From Ferrovibrio sp. MS7 (lineage in GTDB: Bacteria; Pseudomonadota; Alphaproteobacteria; Ferrovibrionales; Ferrovibrionaceae): DNA of 64,000 nt. Location of the stretch: contig NZ_JBBKBA010000001.1 in the NCBI RefSeq assembly GCF_038404985.1, forward strand, positions 310,001-374,000, read 5' to 3'. The position numbers and the translations under genes are program-made. The notes under the pieces were generated by a model. That model was not told the origin of the DNA and searched no databases. It saw nothing but the letters and a program-made list of their open reading frames with translations. This document shows, piece after piece, positions 8,209 through 17,126 of the stretch (the first letter of the stretch is position 1; the number at the start of each line of letters is the position of its first letter).

Positions 8209-9765
8209 CTATTCCGCAGCAGCGTTTAAAGGGTCACGGCCGAAATCCTCGGGGAAATGTTTCAGGGCGCTGAGTACCGGATAGGGCGTGAAGCCACCCA
8301 GCGCACAAAGCGAGCCGAATTTCAGTGTCTGGCAGAGGTCTTCCAGCAGTGTCAGGTTTGCCTCGCGCCGCTCGCCGCGCAGCACGCGGTCCATCACCTC
8401 GGTGCCACGCGTCGAGCCGATGCGGCAGGGCGTGCATTTGCCGCAGGATTCGATGGCGCAGAATTCCAGCGCGAAACGGGCCATGCGCGCCATGTCGACG
8501 CTATCGTCGAACACCACCAGGCCGCCATGGCCGATCAGGCCGTCGCGCGCCGCGAAGGCTTCGTAATCATAGGGCGTGTCGAACAAGCCGACCGGGAAAT
8601 AGGCGCCAAGCGGGCCACCTGCCTGCACCGCGCGGACTGGCTTGCCAGAGGCAGTGCCGCCGCCGATATCTTCGACGATCTCGCCCAGGCTGAGCCCGAA
8701 TGCTGCTTCGAACAGGCCGCCGCGCTTCACATTGCCGGCAATCTGGATCGGCATCGTGCCGCGCGAACGGCCCATGCCAAAATCGGCATACGCAGCAGCT
8801 CCGTCGCTCAAGATCACCGGTACAGTGGCGAGTGAGATCAGGTTATTGATCACGGTGGGCTTGGCGAACAACCCCTTATGCGCCGGCAGCGGGGGTTTGG
8901 CGCGGACCATGCCGCGCCGGCCTTCGATGCTTTCCAGCAAGGCGGTTTCCTCGCCGCAGACATAGGCGCCGGCACCAACCCGGATTTCGAGATCGAAGCT
9001 GAAACTGCCGCCCGCCACCTTGGCACCGAGATAGCCGGCCTCACGGGCAATGCCGATTGCCTGGTCCATCACCCGCACCGCATCGGGATATTCCGAGCGG
9101 ATATAGATGAAGCCCTTGGCCGCACCAACCGCAAAACCGGCGATGGTCATGCCTTCGATCAGCACGAAGGGATCGCCTTCCAGGATCATGCGGTCAGCGA
9201 AAGTGCCGGAGTCGCCCTCGTCGGCATTACAGACAATGTATTTGCGCTCCGACTTGGCCTCGGCCACGGTTTTCCATTTGATGCCGGTGGGGAAGCCGGC
9301 GCCACCGCGCCCGCGCAACCCGGATTTGGTCACTTCCTCCACCGTCGCCGCCGGGCCGAGGCTCAAGGCGCGCTGCAGGCCGCGATAGCCGCCATGCTTG
9401 CGGTAATCCTCCAGCGAGAGCGGATCGACAATGCCGCAACGGGCAAAGGTCAGGCGGTTCTGGCGCTTGAGGAAGGGAATATCCTCGGGCCGGCCAAGCC
9501 GCAGCGGATGCGCGGCGCCGATCAGCAGCCCGGCATCGAACAGGCTCGGGACATCGGCTTCGCTGACCGGACCATAGGCGATGCGGCCAGCCGGCGTTTC
9601 CACCTCGATCATGGTTTCAAGCCAGAGCAGGCCGCGCGAACCGGTACGCACAATCTCGATATGTTGACGGCGCCTGGCTGCGGCGGCCTTGATCGCGGCC
9701 GCCACCTTCTCGGCACCCACCGCCTTGGCGGCGGCATCGCGCGGGATATAGATGCGCGGTGTCAT
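8209..9765 (-). CDS. fdsB: NAD+-dependent formate dehydrogenase, FMN/NADH-binding beta subunit
   Basis: NuoF-like diaphorase subunit that takes electrons from FdsA and reduces NAD+. It is 518 residues long. A thioredoxin-like N-terminal domain is followed by the FMN and NAD(H) binding loop GLRGRGGAGFPTG (149-161). The C-terminal [4Fe-4S] site is ESCGKCTPCR, with Cys441, 444 and 447, and the fourth ligand is likely Cys487 in FGSLCALGG. Its ATG at 9765 overlaps the fdsG stop as ATGA, so synthesis of the two diaphorase subunits is coupled. Confidence 0.96.
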   Translation of the reverse strand: MTPRIYIPRDAAAKAVGAEKVAAAIKAAAARRRQHIEIVRTGSRGLLWLETMIEVETPAGRIAYGPVSEADVPSLFDAGLLIGAAHPLRLGRPEDIPFLKRQNRLTFARCGIVDPLSLEDYRKHGGYRGLQRALSLGPAATVEEVTKSGLRGRGGAGFPTGIKWKTVAEAKSERKYIVCNADEGDSGTFADRMILEGDPFVLIEGMTIAGFAVGAAKGFIYIRSEYPDAVRVMDQAIGIAREAGYLGAKVAGGSFSFDLEIRVGAGAYVCGEETALLESIEGRRGMVRAKPPLPAHKGLFAKPTVINNLISLATVPVILSDGAAAYADFGMGRSRGTMPIQIAGNVKRGGLFEAAFGLSLGEIVEDIGGGTASGKPVRAVQAGGPLGAYFPVGLFDTPYDYEAFAARDGLIGHGGLVVFDDSVDMARMARFALEFCAIESCGKCTPCRIGSTRGTEVMDRVLRGERREANLTLLEDLCQTLKFGSLCALGGFTPYPVLSALKHFPEDFGRDPLNAAAE

Positions 9766-10229
9766 CGCCGCATCTCCCGCGCCAATTCATCGAGCCGGGC
9801 ATCATCCAGCCGCCCGACCACCTCGCCATCCAGCATCGCCGCTGGGGCGCAGGCACAGAGCCCGAGACAATAAGTGGCCTCGATGGTAAGCCTGCCATCG
9901 CGCGTGGTCTCGCCCCAGCCGAGCCCGAGCCGATCCAGGAATTGCTTGGCCATCGCCTCGCTGCCCATCGACTGGCAGGCTTCGGCGCGGCACAGCTTGA
10001 GCACATGGCGGCCTGCCGGCTGCTCGCGGAAATCATGGTAGAAGCTGACCACACCATGCACTTCGGCGCGCGAAATGTTCAGCGCCTCGGCGATCAGCGG
10101 CAAGGCTGGCTTCGGCACATGACCGAATTCCGCCTGCAAGGCATGCAGGATCGGCAGAAGTGGCCCTTCCAGGCCCCGCAGATGGTTAATGATGTCCCCG
10201 GCACGCGTCGGGTCCCAAGTGGCGTACAT
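9762..10229 (-). CDS. fdsG: NAD+-dependent formate dehydrogenase, gamma subunit
   Basis: NuoE-like [2Fe-2S] protein, partner of FdsB in the diaphorase part of the enzyme. The thioredoxin-fold cluster ligands follow the expected CxxxxC...CxxxC pattern: Cys80 and Cys85 in LCRAEACQS, Cys121 and Cys125 in TYCLGLCAC, counted from the start used here. I chose the ATG at 10229 because the protein then begins at the family's usual N-terminus. The frame is open upstream to 10286, but that stretch crosses the promoter region and has a Pro/His/Cys-rich, non-coding look. It is the first gene of the fds operon. Confidence 0.94.
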   Translation of the reverse strand: MYATWDPTRAGDIINHLRGLEGPLLPILHALQAEFGHVPKPALPLIAEALNISRAEVHGVVSFYHDFREQPAGRHVLKLCRAEACQSMGSEAMAKQFLDRLGLGWGETTRDGRLTIEATYCLGLCACAPAAMLDGEVVGRLDDARLDELAREMRR

Positions 10230-10310
10230 TGCTGGTGTCCCACACTGCCTGTTCACCGGGGAATGATGGGGGCAAGGGCTGGGCACGGCAATAAAGCTAT
10301 TATGTGCTGC

Positions 10311-10327
10311 GATAGAACATATCTATC
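10311..10327. promoter_or_regulatory. Candidate LysR-type binding site upstream of fdsG
   Basis: The 17-bp sequence GATAGAACATATCTATC has perfect GATAG/CTATC arms and contains the T-N11-A signature of LysR-type boxes. It lies 82 bp upstream of the fdsG start, between fdsG and the LysR gene ending at 10372, which is the expected place for activation of the formate dehydrogenase operon. Position and symmetry are seen directly. Binding by the adjacent LysR protein is inferred. Confidence 0.55.
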
Positions 10328-10371
10328 AAAAAGCACCAGTTGCCCAGCAAAAGCAGGGTAACTCCCCCGTA

Positions 10372-11262
10372 TCAGGCCAGTTCGGCGGCCAGCAGCTTGG
10401 CCTCCGCCACCAGGGCGGCAGTAAACGGCGTCATCGGCTCGCGGCTCGGCACCACCAGGCCGATCATGTGCACCGCCGCCGGCTCAATGATCGGGATCGA
10501 GCGCAGCTTCTCGGTCAGGCCCAGAGTGTCGGCAAGCTTTTCCGGCATCACGCTGGCCCAGCGTCCGGTACGCACATGGGAGAACAACACGATCATCGAA
10601 TTCGATTCCAGCGTCGGCTCCGGCTCGCCGCCGGCAGCGCGCAGCAGGCGGTTGATGATGCGGCGATTCTGCATATCCGGCGTCAGCAGGCAGAGCGGAA
10701 TCCTGCTCACCTCTTCCCAGGTCACCGTGTCGCGGTCGCCAAGCGGGCTGCTTTCAGATGTCAGCAGGCGGTATTGCTCTGGATAGAGCGGCACGCTGCG
10801 AGCCCGGCCCAGCGGCTCGTTATCGACATAGGTGAGCCCGGCATCAACCTCCAGATTCTCAAGCATGGAAAGAATCTCGACCGAGGTGCTGGAGAGGATG
10901 GTGAATTTCACATTCGGATGCTTGGCGCGGTAGGGCGTGGTAAGCGCCGAGACCATGGCCAGCGCGGTAGGAATCGCCGCAATCCTGAGATGCCCGGCCA
11001 GACCATGCTTCAATGCCGCGACTTCCTGGCGCATGGCGCGGGTGTCGCCGACAATACGCCGCGCCCAATCCAGCACGCGCTCACCCTCGGCGGTGAAGCC
11101 GAGGAAGCGTGAAGAGCGCTGCACCAGCATCACGCCCAGGGTATCCTCAAGGCTCTTGATGCCGGCAGAGAAAGTCGGCTGTGTCACGCCGCATTGCTCC
11201 GCGGCCTTGCCGAAATTCTGCTCGCGCGCCAGCGCCATGAGGAATTCGAGCTTGTCGATCAT
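10372..11262 (-). CDS. LysR-family regulator, likely controlling formate dehydrogenase
   Basis: A 296-residue LysR-type transcription factor. The N-terminal winged helix-turn-helix is clear at about residues 1-60 (DKLEFLMALAREQNFGKAAE, then TQPTFSAGIKSLEDTLG). The effector-binding domain fills the rest. The ATG at 11262 gives the canonical N-terminus; the reading frame is open for 88 codons further upstream, but that part does not look like protein. It is encoded directly upstream of, and in the same direction as, fdsG, like the FdsR-type regulators known beside fds operons in other proteobacteria. A LysR-like box lies between the genes. The effector is unknown. Confidence 0.85.
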   Translation of the reverse strand: MIDKLEFLMALAREQNFGKAAEQCGVTQPTFSAGIKSLEDTLGVMLVQRSSRFLGFTAEGERVLDWARRIVGDTRAMRQEVAALKHGLAGHLRIAAIPTALAMVSALTTPYRAKHPNVKFTILSSTSVEILSMLENLEVDAGLTYVDNEPLGRARSVPLYPEQYRLLTSESSPLGDRDTVTWEEVSRIPLCLLTPDMQNRRIINRLLRAAGGEPEPTLESNSMIVLFSHVRTGRWASVMPEKLADTLGLTEKLRSIPIIEPAAVHMIGLVVPSREPMTPFTAALVAEAKLLAAELA

Positions 11263-11287
11263 GCCGGGATTGTGGCGCCAGAGCGAC

Positions 11288-11401
11288 GAGAATTGCAATC
11301 GCCTTGCAGCGCGCCCGGGCCACAGCCAAAGCCCCTTGGGCGGAAACCGCACCCTTCCGGACCACTTCGGCCAGGGCGGTCGCCGTGACGCCAAGATAAT
11401 C
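11288..11401 (-). pseudogene. Possible remnant of an amidase N-terminus
   Basis: Between the LysR gene and dadA one minus-strand frame reads DYLGVTATALAEVVRKGAVS and continues for 18 residues before running out of resemblance. The pattern is similar to the first helix of amidase-signature enzymes, which often read TALAEAVRxGxVS. No start codon with a ribosome site and no amidase core are present. I read it as a decayed fragment. Chance similarity is a real alternative. Confidence 0.3.
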
Positions 11402-11423
11402 AGACTGATTCGTGACGCTTCTT

Positions 11424-12677
11424 CTAGGCGTAACGGGACACGGCCAGATCGGCGATATCGATCTCGGGTTTGCGGCCACTGATCAGATCGGCAATCACGC
11501 GTGCCGAGCCGGCAGCCATGGTCCAACCCAGCGTGCCATGCCCGGTATTGGTGAACAGGTTGGCGTAGCGGGTGGCACCGACAATCGGCGTGCCATCGGG
11601 CGTCATCGGCCGCAGGCCGGACCAGAAGCTGGCGGATTTCACATCGCCCGAACCGCCAAACAGATCAGAGACGGAATGCTCCAGCGTTGCCCGGCGCCGC
11701 TCCGGCAGGTCATTGGTATAACCGGAAATTTCCGCCATGCCGCCGACGCGGACACGGTCCCCGAGCCGCGTGATGGCAATCTTGAAGGTCTCATCCATCA
11801 CCGTGGATTCCGGCGCCCGCGTTGCATCGGTAATCGGATAGGTGAGCGAATAGCCCTTGACCGGATAGACCGGCAGCGAAACGCCGATATCGCGGCTGAG
11901 CCGGGGCGAGAAACTGCCCAGCGCCAGCACATAGGCATCGGCCTGGAGCGGGCCGGCCGAGGTTTCCACGCCGCTCACCCGGCCCGCTTCAGCGCGCAGG
12001 CCAAGGATGGTACGGCCGAAATCGAACCTCACGCCAAGCTCGGCTGCCATACGGTACAGCGCATTGGTGAATTTGAAGCAATCCCCGGTTTCATCATTGG
12101 GCAGGCGCAAGCCGCCGGCAATCTTCTCCCGTACATGGGCCAATGCCGGCTCGGCGCGGATGCAGCCGGCGGCATCGAGCAGTTCATAGGGTACGCCATC
12201 GGCCTTCAGCACCTCGATATCCTTGGCGGTGCCATCAAGCTGTGCCTGGCTGCGGAAAAGCTGCAATGTGCCCTGCATGCGCTCGTCATAACCAATGCCG
12301 GTCGCGGCACGCAGCTCGATCAGGCAGTCGCGACTGTATTCCGCCAGCCGCACCATGCGGCTCTTGTTGATGGCATAGCGGGCAGAGGTGCAGTTCAGCA
12401 GCATCCGGGCAATCCACTCGACCATGTGGACATCGATCTTCATGCGCAGAATCAGCGGCGCATGCTGCATGAACAGCCACTTCATGGCCTTCACCGGGAT
12501 ACCGGGAGCAGCCCAGGGCGAGGCATAACCTGGCGATATTTCGCCGGCATTGGCGAAGCTGGTTTCAAGTGCAGGACCATGCTGGCGGTCCAGCACTGTC
12601 ACGTCATGGCCCTGACGGGCCAGATAATAGGCGGTGCTGACACCAATGACACCCGCGCCCAGGACAGCGATTTTCAT
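11424..12677 (-). CDS. dadA: D-amino-acid dehydrogenase, FAD-dependent
   Basis: Flavoprotein of the DAO superfamily that oxidatively deaminates D-amino acids to 2-oxo acids and passes electrons to the respiratory chain at the membrane. The 417 residues match DadA length. The Rossmann FAD motif [17 protein letters not shown] is at the N-terminus (about 7-23). The family's [17 protein letters not shown] block is at about 43-59, and the C-terminal flavin contact [16 protein letters not shown] is present. It is not in an obvious operon with an alanine racemase, unlike the dadAX arrangement, so its main substrate here may not be D-alanine. Confidence 0.92.
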   Translation of the reverse strand: MKIAVLGAGVIGVSTAYYLARQGHDVTVLDRQHGPALETSFANAGEISPGYASPWAAPGIPVKAMKWLFMQHAPLILRMKIDVHMVEWIARMLLNCTSARYAINKSRMVRLAEYSRDCLIELRAATGIGYDERMQGTLQLFRSQAQLDGTAKDIEVLKADGVPYELLDAAGCIRAEPALAHVREKIAGGLRLPNDETGDCFKFTNALYRMAAELGVRFDFGRTILGLRAEAGRVSGVETSAGPLQADAYVLALGSFSPRLSRDIGVSLPVYPVKGYSLTYPITDATRAPESTVMDETFKIAITRLGDRVRVGGMAEISGYTNDLPERRRATLEHSVSDLFGGSGDVKSASFWSGLRPMTPDGTPIVGATRYANLFTNTGHGTLGWTMAAGSARVIADLISGRKPEIDIADLAVSRYA

Positions 12678-13032
12678 CTCACGCCTCGCTGAATTTCATA
12701 CCCCGACTCTCACGCCGCACCTGATACCTTGATCAAGCATCCTTCAAGGAGTCACATGCTTCGTCCAGCAGAGTATCGCTGATATTGAGGGGTATCTGGA
12801 AGTGGATTACATTGCCATTGACACCACAGGACAGGATGATCTAGCCGTCATCCATGGCCTCGCGGGTGAGGCGTGTCGTCATCTGGCCGTCCGGCTCTCC
12901 CGTTTCATTGCCCGCAAACCGGTATGGCGAGCATGGCATGCGCTTCGATATCGCCAAGGGCGAAATGATGACGCTGCAGGGCCGCCTGTTCCGGCAGCCC
13001 TAACGTTTGGGATCAGTCTTCGCCCCCAGCGC
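12678..13032. other. Intergenic region, 355 bp, with a possible short C-terminal gene fragment
   Basis: This stretch lies between dadA and the aminotransferase gene. I see no complete gene. On the plus strand at 12920-13003 one frame reads RYGEHGMRFDIAKGEMMTLQ and ends seven residues later at a TAA. That looks protein-like and could be the tail of a lost gene, but there is no recognisable start or family. A longer plus-strand frame from 12802 overlaps the end of the aminotransferase gene and looks like a chance frame. The dadA promoter must lie near 12678-12780. Confidence 0.3.
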
Positions 13033-14361
13033 TCAAGCGGTTTGCTCGATCAAACGGGTGCGGCGGTCGAGGAAGCGGCCAAAGGCGGTAATGAAGGCTG
13101 AGCAATCGTCATCCGTCACCGGCAGGCTCAGCGCGATCATGGCTCGGCGGGCAAACCAGAAACGTTCGGTCAGCAGATCGAAGAACAATAATTCCTTCAA
13201 CAGTTGTTGCGTCTCGGCTGCCGGCGGCGCACTGCTGAACGGCTGCGCACTGAAATGCACCGTCATCAGCGAACCGAGGCCAGTGACCTGCACCGCCAGG
13301 CCGCGCTGTGCCGCTTCCGCATTGAGGCCATGGCGCAAGGCATCGCCACGCCGATTCAGGGCAACCAGCGCTTCTTCGGTGAGAATTTCGCTTAAGCCGA
13401 CGATGCCGGCAGCCATCGAGAGCACGTTGTTATTGAACGTGCCGGCATGGGGCAGTGCGCCGGGCCGCGTCGGATCGTAATGCTCCATGATGGCCCGCTT
13501 GCCACCGAAAGCACCAAACGACATGCCGCCGCCGAGATATTTGCCGAAGCTGGTGAGATCGGGCTTGAGGCCATGCAGCGCCTGCAGGCCGCCCGGATGC
13601 AGCCGCGAGGTCATCACCTCATCCAGCACGAACAAAGCCCCAATACGCTGCGCGGCATCCTGCAGCATGTGCAGGAAGGCAGCATCAGCGGGAATAGAAC
13701 CGCCGGCGCCCAGCATTGGCTCCACCAGGATGGCGGCGATTTCGCCGGCATGGCGCTGGATCAGCGCAGCAGTGCCGGCCTGATCGTTATAGCTGCCGAC
13801 AATGAAATGATAGGGCGCGTTGATCGGACTGCCGCCGCCGGCGAAGGAGAACACACCGCCATGATAGCCGCCTTCGAAGACCAGAACGCCACGCCGGCCG
13901 GTGAGCGCTGACGCCGTGGCCAGCGCCATCAGATTCGATTCCGTACCCGAATTGGTGAAACGGACCAGATCGAGCGATGGGAACCGCGCGCAGAACAGCG
14001 CCGCCAACTGGCCTTCGAGCAGATTATGGCCGCCAAAGCTGATGCCATTGGCCAGCACTTCATGCAGGGTCTGCATGATGCGCGGATGCGAATGGCCATA
14101 AAGGCCAGCGGTGTAGTCGCCGAGGAAATCAGTGTAGCGATGGCCATCCGCAGACCATAGGTGGCAGCCCTCGCCGCGCTCGAAAGCCAGCGGAAACGGC
14201 GCGTAATGCAACACGCTGCGGGTGTTGCCACCGGGCATGTGAGCCGCCGCTTCCTGCTGGCGCTCGGCCGATTTCGGGTTTTCGGCGCGGTAGCGGTCAT
14301 GCGCTTCCGCCACCGCCTGCCGCAAAGCCGAGGCGGTGTCGATGGTATCCAGCATGGTCAT
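13033..14361 (-). CDS. Class III PLP-dependent aminotransferase, glutamate-1-semialdehyde aminomutase-like
   Basis: Fold-type I PLP enzyme of the class III aminotransferase/GSA aminomutase group, 442 residues. Family motifs are visible: the substrate-side PGGNTRSVLHYAPFP block at 43-57, RFTNSGTESN for phosphate binding, VLDEVMTSR with the PLP-ring aspartate, and SFGKYLGGGMSFGAFGG with the lysine that forms the Schiff base. The N-terminal extension and the lack of haem-biosynthesis neighbours argue against a housekeeping HemL role. Its ATG overlaps the stop of no upstream gene, but its own stop region abuts nothing. The GntR gene just downstream overlaps its start side as ATGA (14358-14361). 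An amine or amino-acid catabolic role is likely. Confidence 0.85.
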   Translation of the reverse strand: MTMLDTIDTASALRQAVAEAHDRYRAENPKSAERQQEAAAHMPGGNTRSVLHYAPFPLAFERGEGCHLWSADGHRYTDFLGDYTAGLYGHSHPRIMQTLHEVLANGISFGGHNLLEGQLAALFCARFPSLDLVRFTNSGTESNLMALATASALTGRRGVLVFEGGYHGGVFSFAGGGSPINAPYHFIVGSYNDQAGTAALIQRHAGEIAAILVEPMLGAGGSIPADAAFLHMLQDAAQRIGALFVLDEVMTSRLHPGGLQALHGLKPDLTSFGKYLGGGMSFGAFGGKRAIMEHYDPTRPGALPHAGTFNNNVLSMAAGIVGLSEILTEEALVALNRRGDALRHGLNAEAAQRGLAVQVTGLGSLMTVHFSAQPFSSAPPAAETQQLLKELLFFDLLTERFWFARRAMIALSLPVTDDDCSAFITAFGRFLDRRTRLIEQTA

Positions 14362-15032
14362 GCCTCGTTTGTCTCTGTCTGCCGCAGCAACGCCACCATC
14401 TTCTCGCCGTCCGGCGTGTTGTGGTCGCGCGCCAGATGCTCGGCGGCCACGTCGTCGCCGGCAGCAATCGCCTCCACCAAGGCGCGGTGGATGCCGAGGA
14501 TTTCCGGGAAATCGTAATCCAGCCCGGCGGTATGGCGCAGATAGAGCTGAGTCTGGCCTTCCAGCAGCTTGTATTCCGCCTGCAGCCGGCTGTGGTCGGT
14601 GAGGCCGAAGATGCAGCGGTGAATGCCATAATCGGCGTCGATCATCTCACCACGCTGGCCACTGGCGGCGGCACGTTCCATCACCTGCAAAGCGGCGCCG
14701 AGCGCTGCCTTGCCGCGGCCATCGATGCGCCGCGCCGCGAGCCGCGCCGCCATCGCCTCCAGCGTGTTGCGCAGGGTGTAAATCTCGTAGGCATCGCGCG
14801 CACTCAGCGCCGCCACGAAGGTGCTGTGGAAACGCTTCTGCACGATCAGGCCTTCGAAGGCGAGTTGCTGCAGGGCGGCGCGCAGGGTGCCACGGCTGAC
14901 GCCCAGGTCCTGCGCCAGTTCGACTTCCACCACCCGGCTGCCCGGCGGCATCTCGCCGGAGAAGATGCGCTGCTTCAACAGCAGGGTGACCTGGTCATTG
15001 AGGGCGCCGATCACGCTGAGATGCTGTGCCAA
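14358..15032 (-). CDS. GntR-family (FadR/FCD-type) transcriptional regulator
   Basis: A 224-residue regulator with an N-terminal GntR winged helix (LKQRIFSGEMPPGSRVVEVE, then LAQDLGVSRGTLRAALQQLA) and an FCD effector domain. The FCD domain carries conserved Asp/His metal or ligand residues near DADYGIHRCIFG and LGIHRALVEAI. I take the TTG at 15032 as start because GAAAGG lies seven bases upstream and no ATG fits. It overlaps the aminotransferase start (ATGA), so the two form an operon. It is divergent from the HAD gene at 15114, with an inverted repeat between them that is its likely operator. Confidence 0.88.
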   Translation of the reverse strand: MAQHLSVIGALNDQVTLLLKQRIFSGEMPPGSRVVEVELAQDLGVSRGTLRAALQQLAFEGLIVQKRFHSTFVAALSARDAYEIYTLRNTLEAMAARLAARRIDGRGKAALGAALQVMERAAASGQRGEMIDADYGIHRCIFGLTDHSRLQAEYKLLEGQTQLYLRHTAGLDYDFPEILGIHRALVEAIAAGDDVAAEHLARDHNTPDGEKMVALLRQTETNEA

Positions 15033-15052
15033 TTGCCAACCTTTCGAAATTT

Positions 15053-15068
15053 AGATTGTTGACAATCT
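15053..15068. promoter_or_regulatory. Candidate GntR operator in a divergent promoter region
   Basis: AGATTG-TTGA-CAATCT is an inverted repeat with perfect 6-bp arms, placed between the divergent GntR (start 15032) and HAD (start 15114) genes. A TATAAT at 15069-15074 directly follows it and could be the -10 element of the HAD promoter. A repressor bound here would block that promoter. Binding by the adjacent GntR protein is inferred from position. Confidence 0.5.
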
Positions 15069-15113
15069 TATAATCTGGCCGGATAGTGGGGTCAAGGCAA
15101 AAGCGGGGGCGCA

Positions 15114-15785
15114 ATGCAAAAAGTCGAAAAATGGGTGAGTTTTGATTGCTTTGGCACGCTGGTGGACTGGCAGACCGGGTTCCGCCGCCTGCTTCAGGGC
15201 ATTGCCGGCGAGCGTACCGACGCCCTGGTCCATGCTTATCACGAGGCCGAAATCGCCACCGAAGGCGAAGCGCCCTCGCGCTCCTACAAAGAGGTGCTGC
15301 GGCTGACCATCGAGCGTGCCGCCCTGGCCATCGGCCTGGAATTGAAGCCCGGCGATTCCTCGGTGCTGGCGCGGCAATGGGGCAGCCTGCCCTTCTTCGC
15401 CGATACCGGCCCTGCCCTGGCCGCCCTGCGCGCCGACGGCTGGCGCCTGGCGGTGCTGACCAATTGCGACGACGACCTCTTCGCCGAAACCCGCGCCGTT
15501 TTCCCGGTGCCGCTCGACCTGGTGGTCACGGCACAGCAGGTCGGTAGCTACAAGCCGGCGATGGGGCATTTCGAGCGTTTCGAGCAGATCACCGGCGTCG
15601 CCCGCGAACGTTGGGTGCATGCCGGCGTGAGCTGGTGGCACGACATGCGGCCGGCGCATGAACTCGGCATCCGCCGCGTCTGGGTCGACCGTGAAAATTC
15701 CGGCCACGATCCGGCACTGGTCACCGCCCATATCCATGACATGGCGAGCCTGCCGCCGACGCTGCGCGGCTTCGGCGTCACTTAA
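15114..15785 (+). CDS. HAD-superfamily hydrolase, 2-haloacid dehalogenase-like
   Basis: A 223-residue haloacid-dehalogenase superfamily protein. Motif I reads SFDCFGTLVDW, with the nucleophile aspartate at residue 10. Motif II is in LAVLTNCDD, the motif III lysine is in GSYKPAMGHF, and motif IV is near WVHAGVSWWHDMRPAHELG. The FDCFGTLVDW start and the helical cap resemble type II 2-haloacid dehalogenases, but many such proteins are phosphatases of unknown substrate. The gene faces the GntR/aminotransferase pair and is followed by a periplasmic binding protein 45 bp on, so it may act on the same imported compound. Confidence 0.8.
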   Translation: MQKVEKWVSFDCFGTLVDWQTGFRRLLQGIAGERTDALVHAYHEAEIATEGEAPSRSYKEVLRLTIERAALAIGLELKPGDSSVLARQWGSLPFFADTGPALAALRADGWRLAVLTNCDDDLFAETRAVFPVPLDLVVTAQQVGSYKPAMGHFERFEQITGVARERWVHAGVSWWHDMRPAHELGIRRVWVDRENSGHDPALVTAHIHDMASLPPTLRGFGVT

Positions 15786-15830
15786 ATCCAGTTGTCCAAT
15801 CCCCAGACATCCACTCCCCAGGAGAAAGCC

Positions 15831-17051
15831 ATGCAACGACAGTCCATGCTTGCCCTGATGTTCTGTGCAACTCTTGCCACAGGCCTCAATTCCGCCGCCC
15901 AGGCCCAGATTTCCGGCGATGCGGTGATCATCGGCGTGCTCAACGACCGTTCCAGCGTCTTCGCCGATGTGACCGGCGAAGGCTCGGCCATCGCGGCGCG
16001 GCTGGCGGTGGAGGATTACGGCGGCAAGGTACTGGGCAAGCGCATCGAGGTGGTTTCCGCCGACCACCAGAACAAGCCCGATATCGTCGGCAGTGTTGCC
16101 GGCCGCTGGATGGATGTGGATGGCGTCGACGCTATCCTCGATGGCGGTTCCTCGGCCGCTGGCCTGCTGATCCAGAAGATGGCGCAGGATCGCGGCAAGA
16201 TTGCCATTCTCTCCGGCCCCGCCACCTCCGACCTCACCGGCAAGGCCTGCTCGCCCACCGGCTTTCACTGGACCTACGACACCTATGCCCTGGGCAGCGG
16301 CACGGCCCGTGCCTTGACCACACAAGGCGCCGATACATGGTTCTTCGTCACCAGTGATTATGCCTTCGGCCACGCGCTGGAGCGCGATGCCACGCGCTTC
16401 ATCACCGAATCCGGCGGCAAGGTAGTGGGTGGCGTGCGCCATCCACTGAACAATCCCGACTTCTCCTCTTTCCTGCTGCAGGCGCAAAGCTCGAAGGCCA
16501 AGATCATCGGCCTGGCCAATTCCGGCGATGATGCGCTGAACGCGGTGAAACAGGCGGCGGAATTCGGCATCGCACAGGGCGGCCAGCGCCTTGGCGGCCT
16601 GCTGCTGCTGATCAACCAGATTCATGGCCTGGGCCTCAAGGCGGCGCAGGGCGTGATCGTTTCGGAAGCCTTCTACTGGGATCAGAGCGACCAGACCCGC
16701 GCCTTCACCGCGCGTTTCGAGGCGCAGGCGCGCAAGAAGCCAAACATGCTCCAGGCCGGCGTCTACAGCGCCACGATGCATTTCCTGAAAGCGGTGGAGA
16801 AAAGCGGCACCGATGACGGCGTGAAGGTGGCCGATGCCATGCGCGCACTGCCGGTGAACGATTTCATGAGCAAGGATGTCGTCGTCCGCGCCGATGGTCG
16901 CGTGATGCGCAACATGTATCTGTTCGAGGTGAAATCGCCGGCCGAATCCAAGGCGCCGTGGGATTACTACAAGCAGATCGGCGTCATTCCCGGTGACAAG
17001 GCCTTCCGCCCGGCGGCGGAAAGCGAATGCCCGCTGCTGAAGAAATCCTGA
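15831..17051 (+). CDS. Periplasmic branched-chain amino-acid-type ABC substrate-binding protein
   Basis: Binding protein of the Leu/Ile/Val (Peripla_BP_6) class, 406 residues from the ATG at 15831, which has a good AGGAG site six bases before it. The first ~25 residues form a Sec signal peptide (MQRQSMLALMFCATLATGLN, cleavage after AQA). The mature protein opens with VIIGVLNDRSSVFADVTGEG, the usual first lobe of the family. No permease or ATPase genes follow, as a terminator comes directly after. It must use a transporter encoded elsewhere or serve in sensing. The ligand is unknown. Confidence 0.85.
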   Translation: MQRQSMLALMFCATLATGLNSAAQAQISGDAVIIGVLNDRSSVFADVTGEGSAIAARLAVEDYGGKVLGKRIEVVSADHQNKPDIVGSVAGRWMDVDGVDAILDGGSSAAGLLIQKMAQDRGKIAILSGPATSDLTGKACSPTGFHWTYDTYALGSGTARALTTQGADTWFFVTSDYAFGHALERDATRFITESGGKVVGGVRHPLNNPDFSSFLLQAQSSKAKIIGLANSGDDALNAVKQAAEFGIAQGGQRLGGLLLLINQIHGLGLKAAQGVIVSEAFYWDQSDQTRAFTARFEAQARKKPNMLQAGVYSATMHFLKAVEKSGTDDGVKVADAMRALPVNDFMSKDVVVRADGRVMRNMYLFEVKSPAESKAPWDYYKQIGVIPGDKAFRPAAESECPLLKKS

Positions 17052-17090
17052 ACTAACAAAACAGGCCAAATGACAAGATAGGCCGAGTGA

Positions 17091-17122
17091 AAGGGCTGCC
17101 GTTCCGCACGGCAGCCCTTTTT
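17091..17122. terminator. Rho-independent terminator, usable in both directions
   Basis: AAGGGCTGCC at 17091-17100 pairs perfectly with GGCAGCCCTT at 17110-17119 around a nine-base loop, followed by a T run. It lies between the convergent ends of the plus-strand binding protein (17051) and the minus-strand TRAP binding protein (17127), and probably ends both transcripts. Confidence 0.88.
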
Positions 17123-17126
17123 GGTT

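Noticed and set aside
5178-8273. A 1031-codon open frame on the plus strand opposite fdsA
   Set aside because: Mirror image of the formate dehydrogenase alpha subunit, full of His/Arg/Ala without motifs. The cluster-binding cysteines and operon context prove the minus strand is coding.
12802-13101. A 99-codon plus-strand frame after dadA
   Set aside because: Its second half overlaps the 3' end of the aminotransferase gene antisense and the whole has no family resemblance or ribosome site.
15059-15074. TTGACA followed by TATAAT as a sigma-70 promoter
   Set aside because: Only four bases separate the two hexamers instead of 16-18, so they cannot form one promoter. The TATAAT may still be a -10 box, and the TTGACA belongs to the inverted repeat.
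15051-17069. A 672-codon minus-strand frame opposite the HAD hydrolase and binding protein
   Set aside because: It spans two real plus-strand genes and their gap and shows no signal peptide or domain; a compositional shadow.
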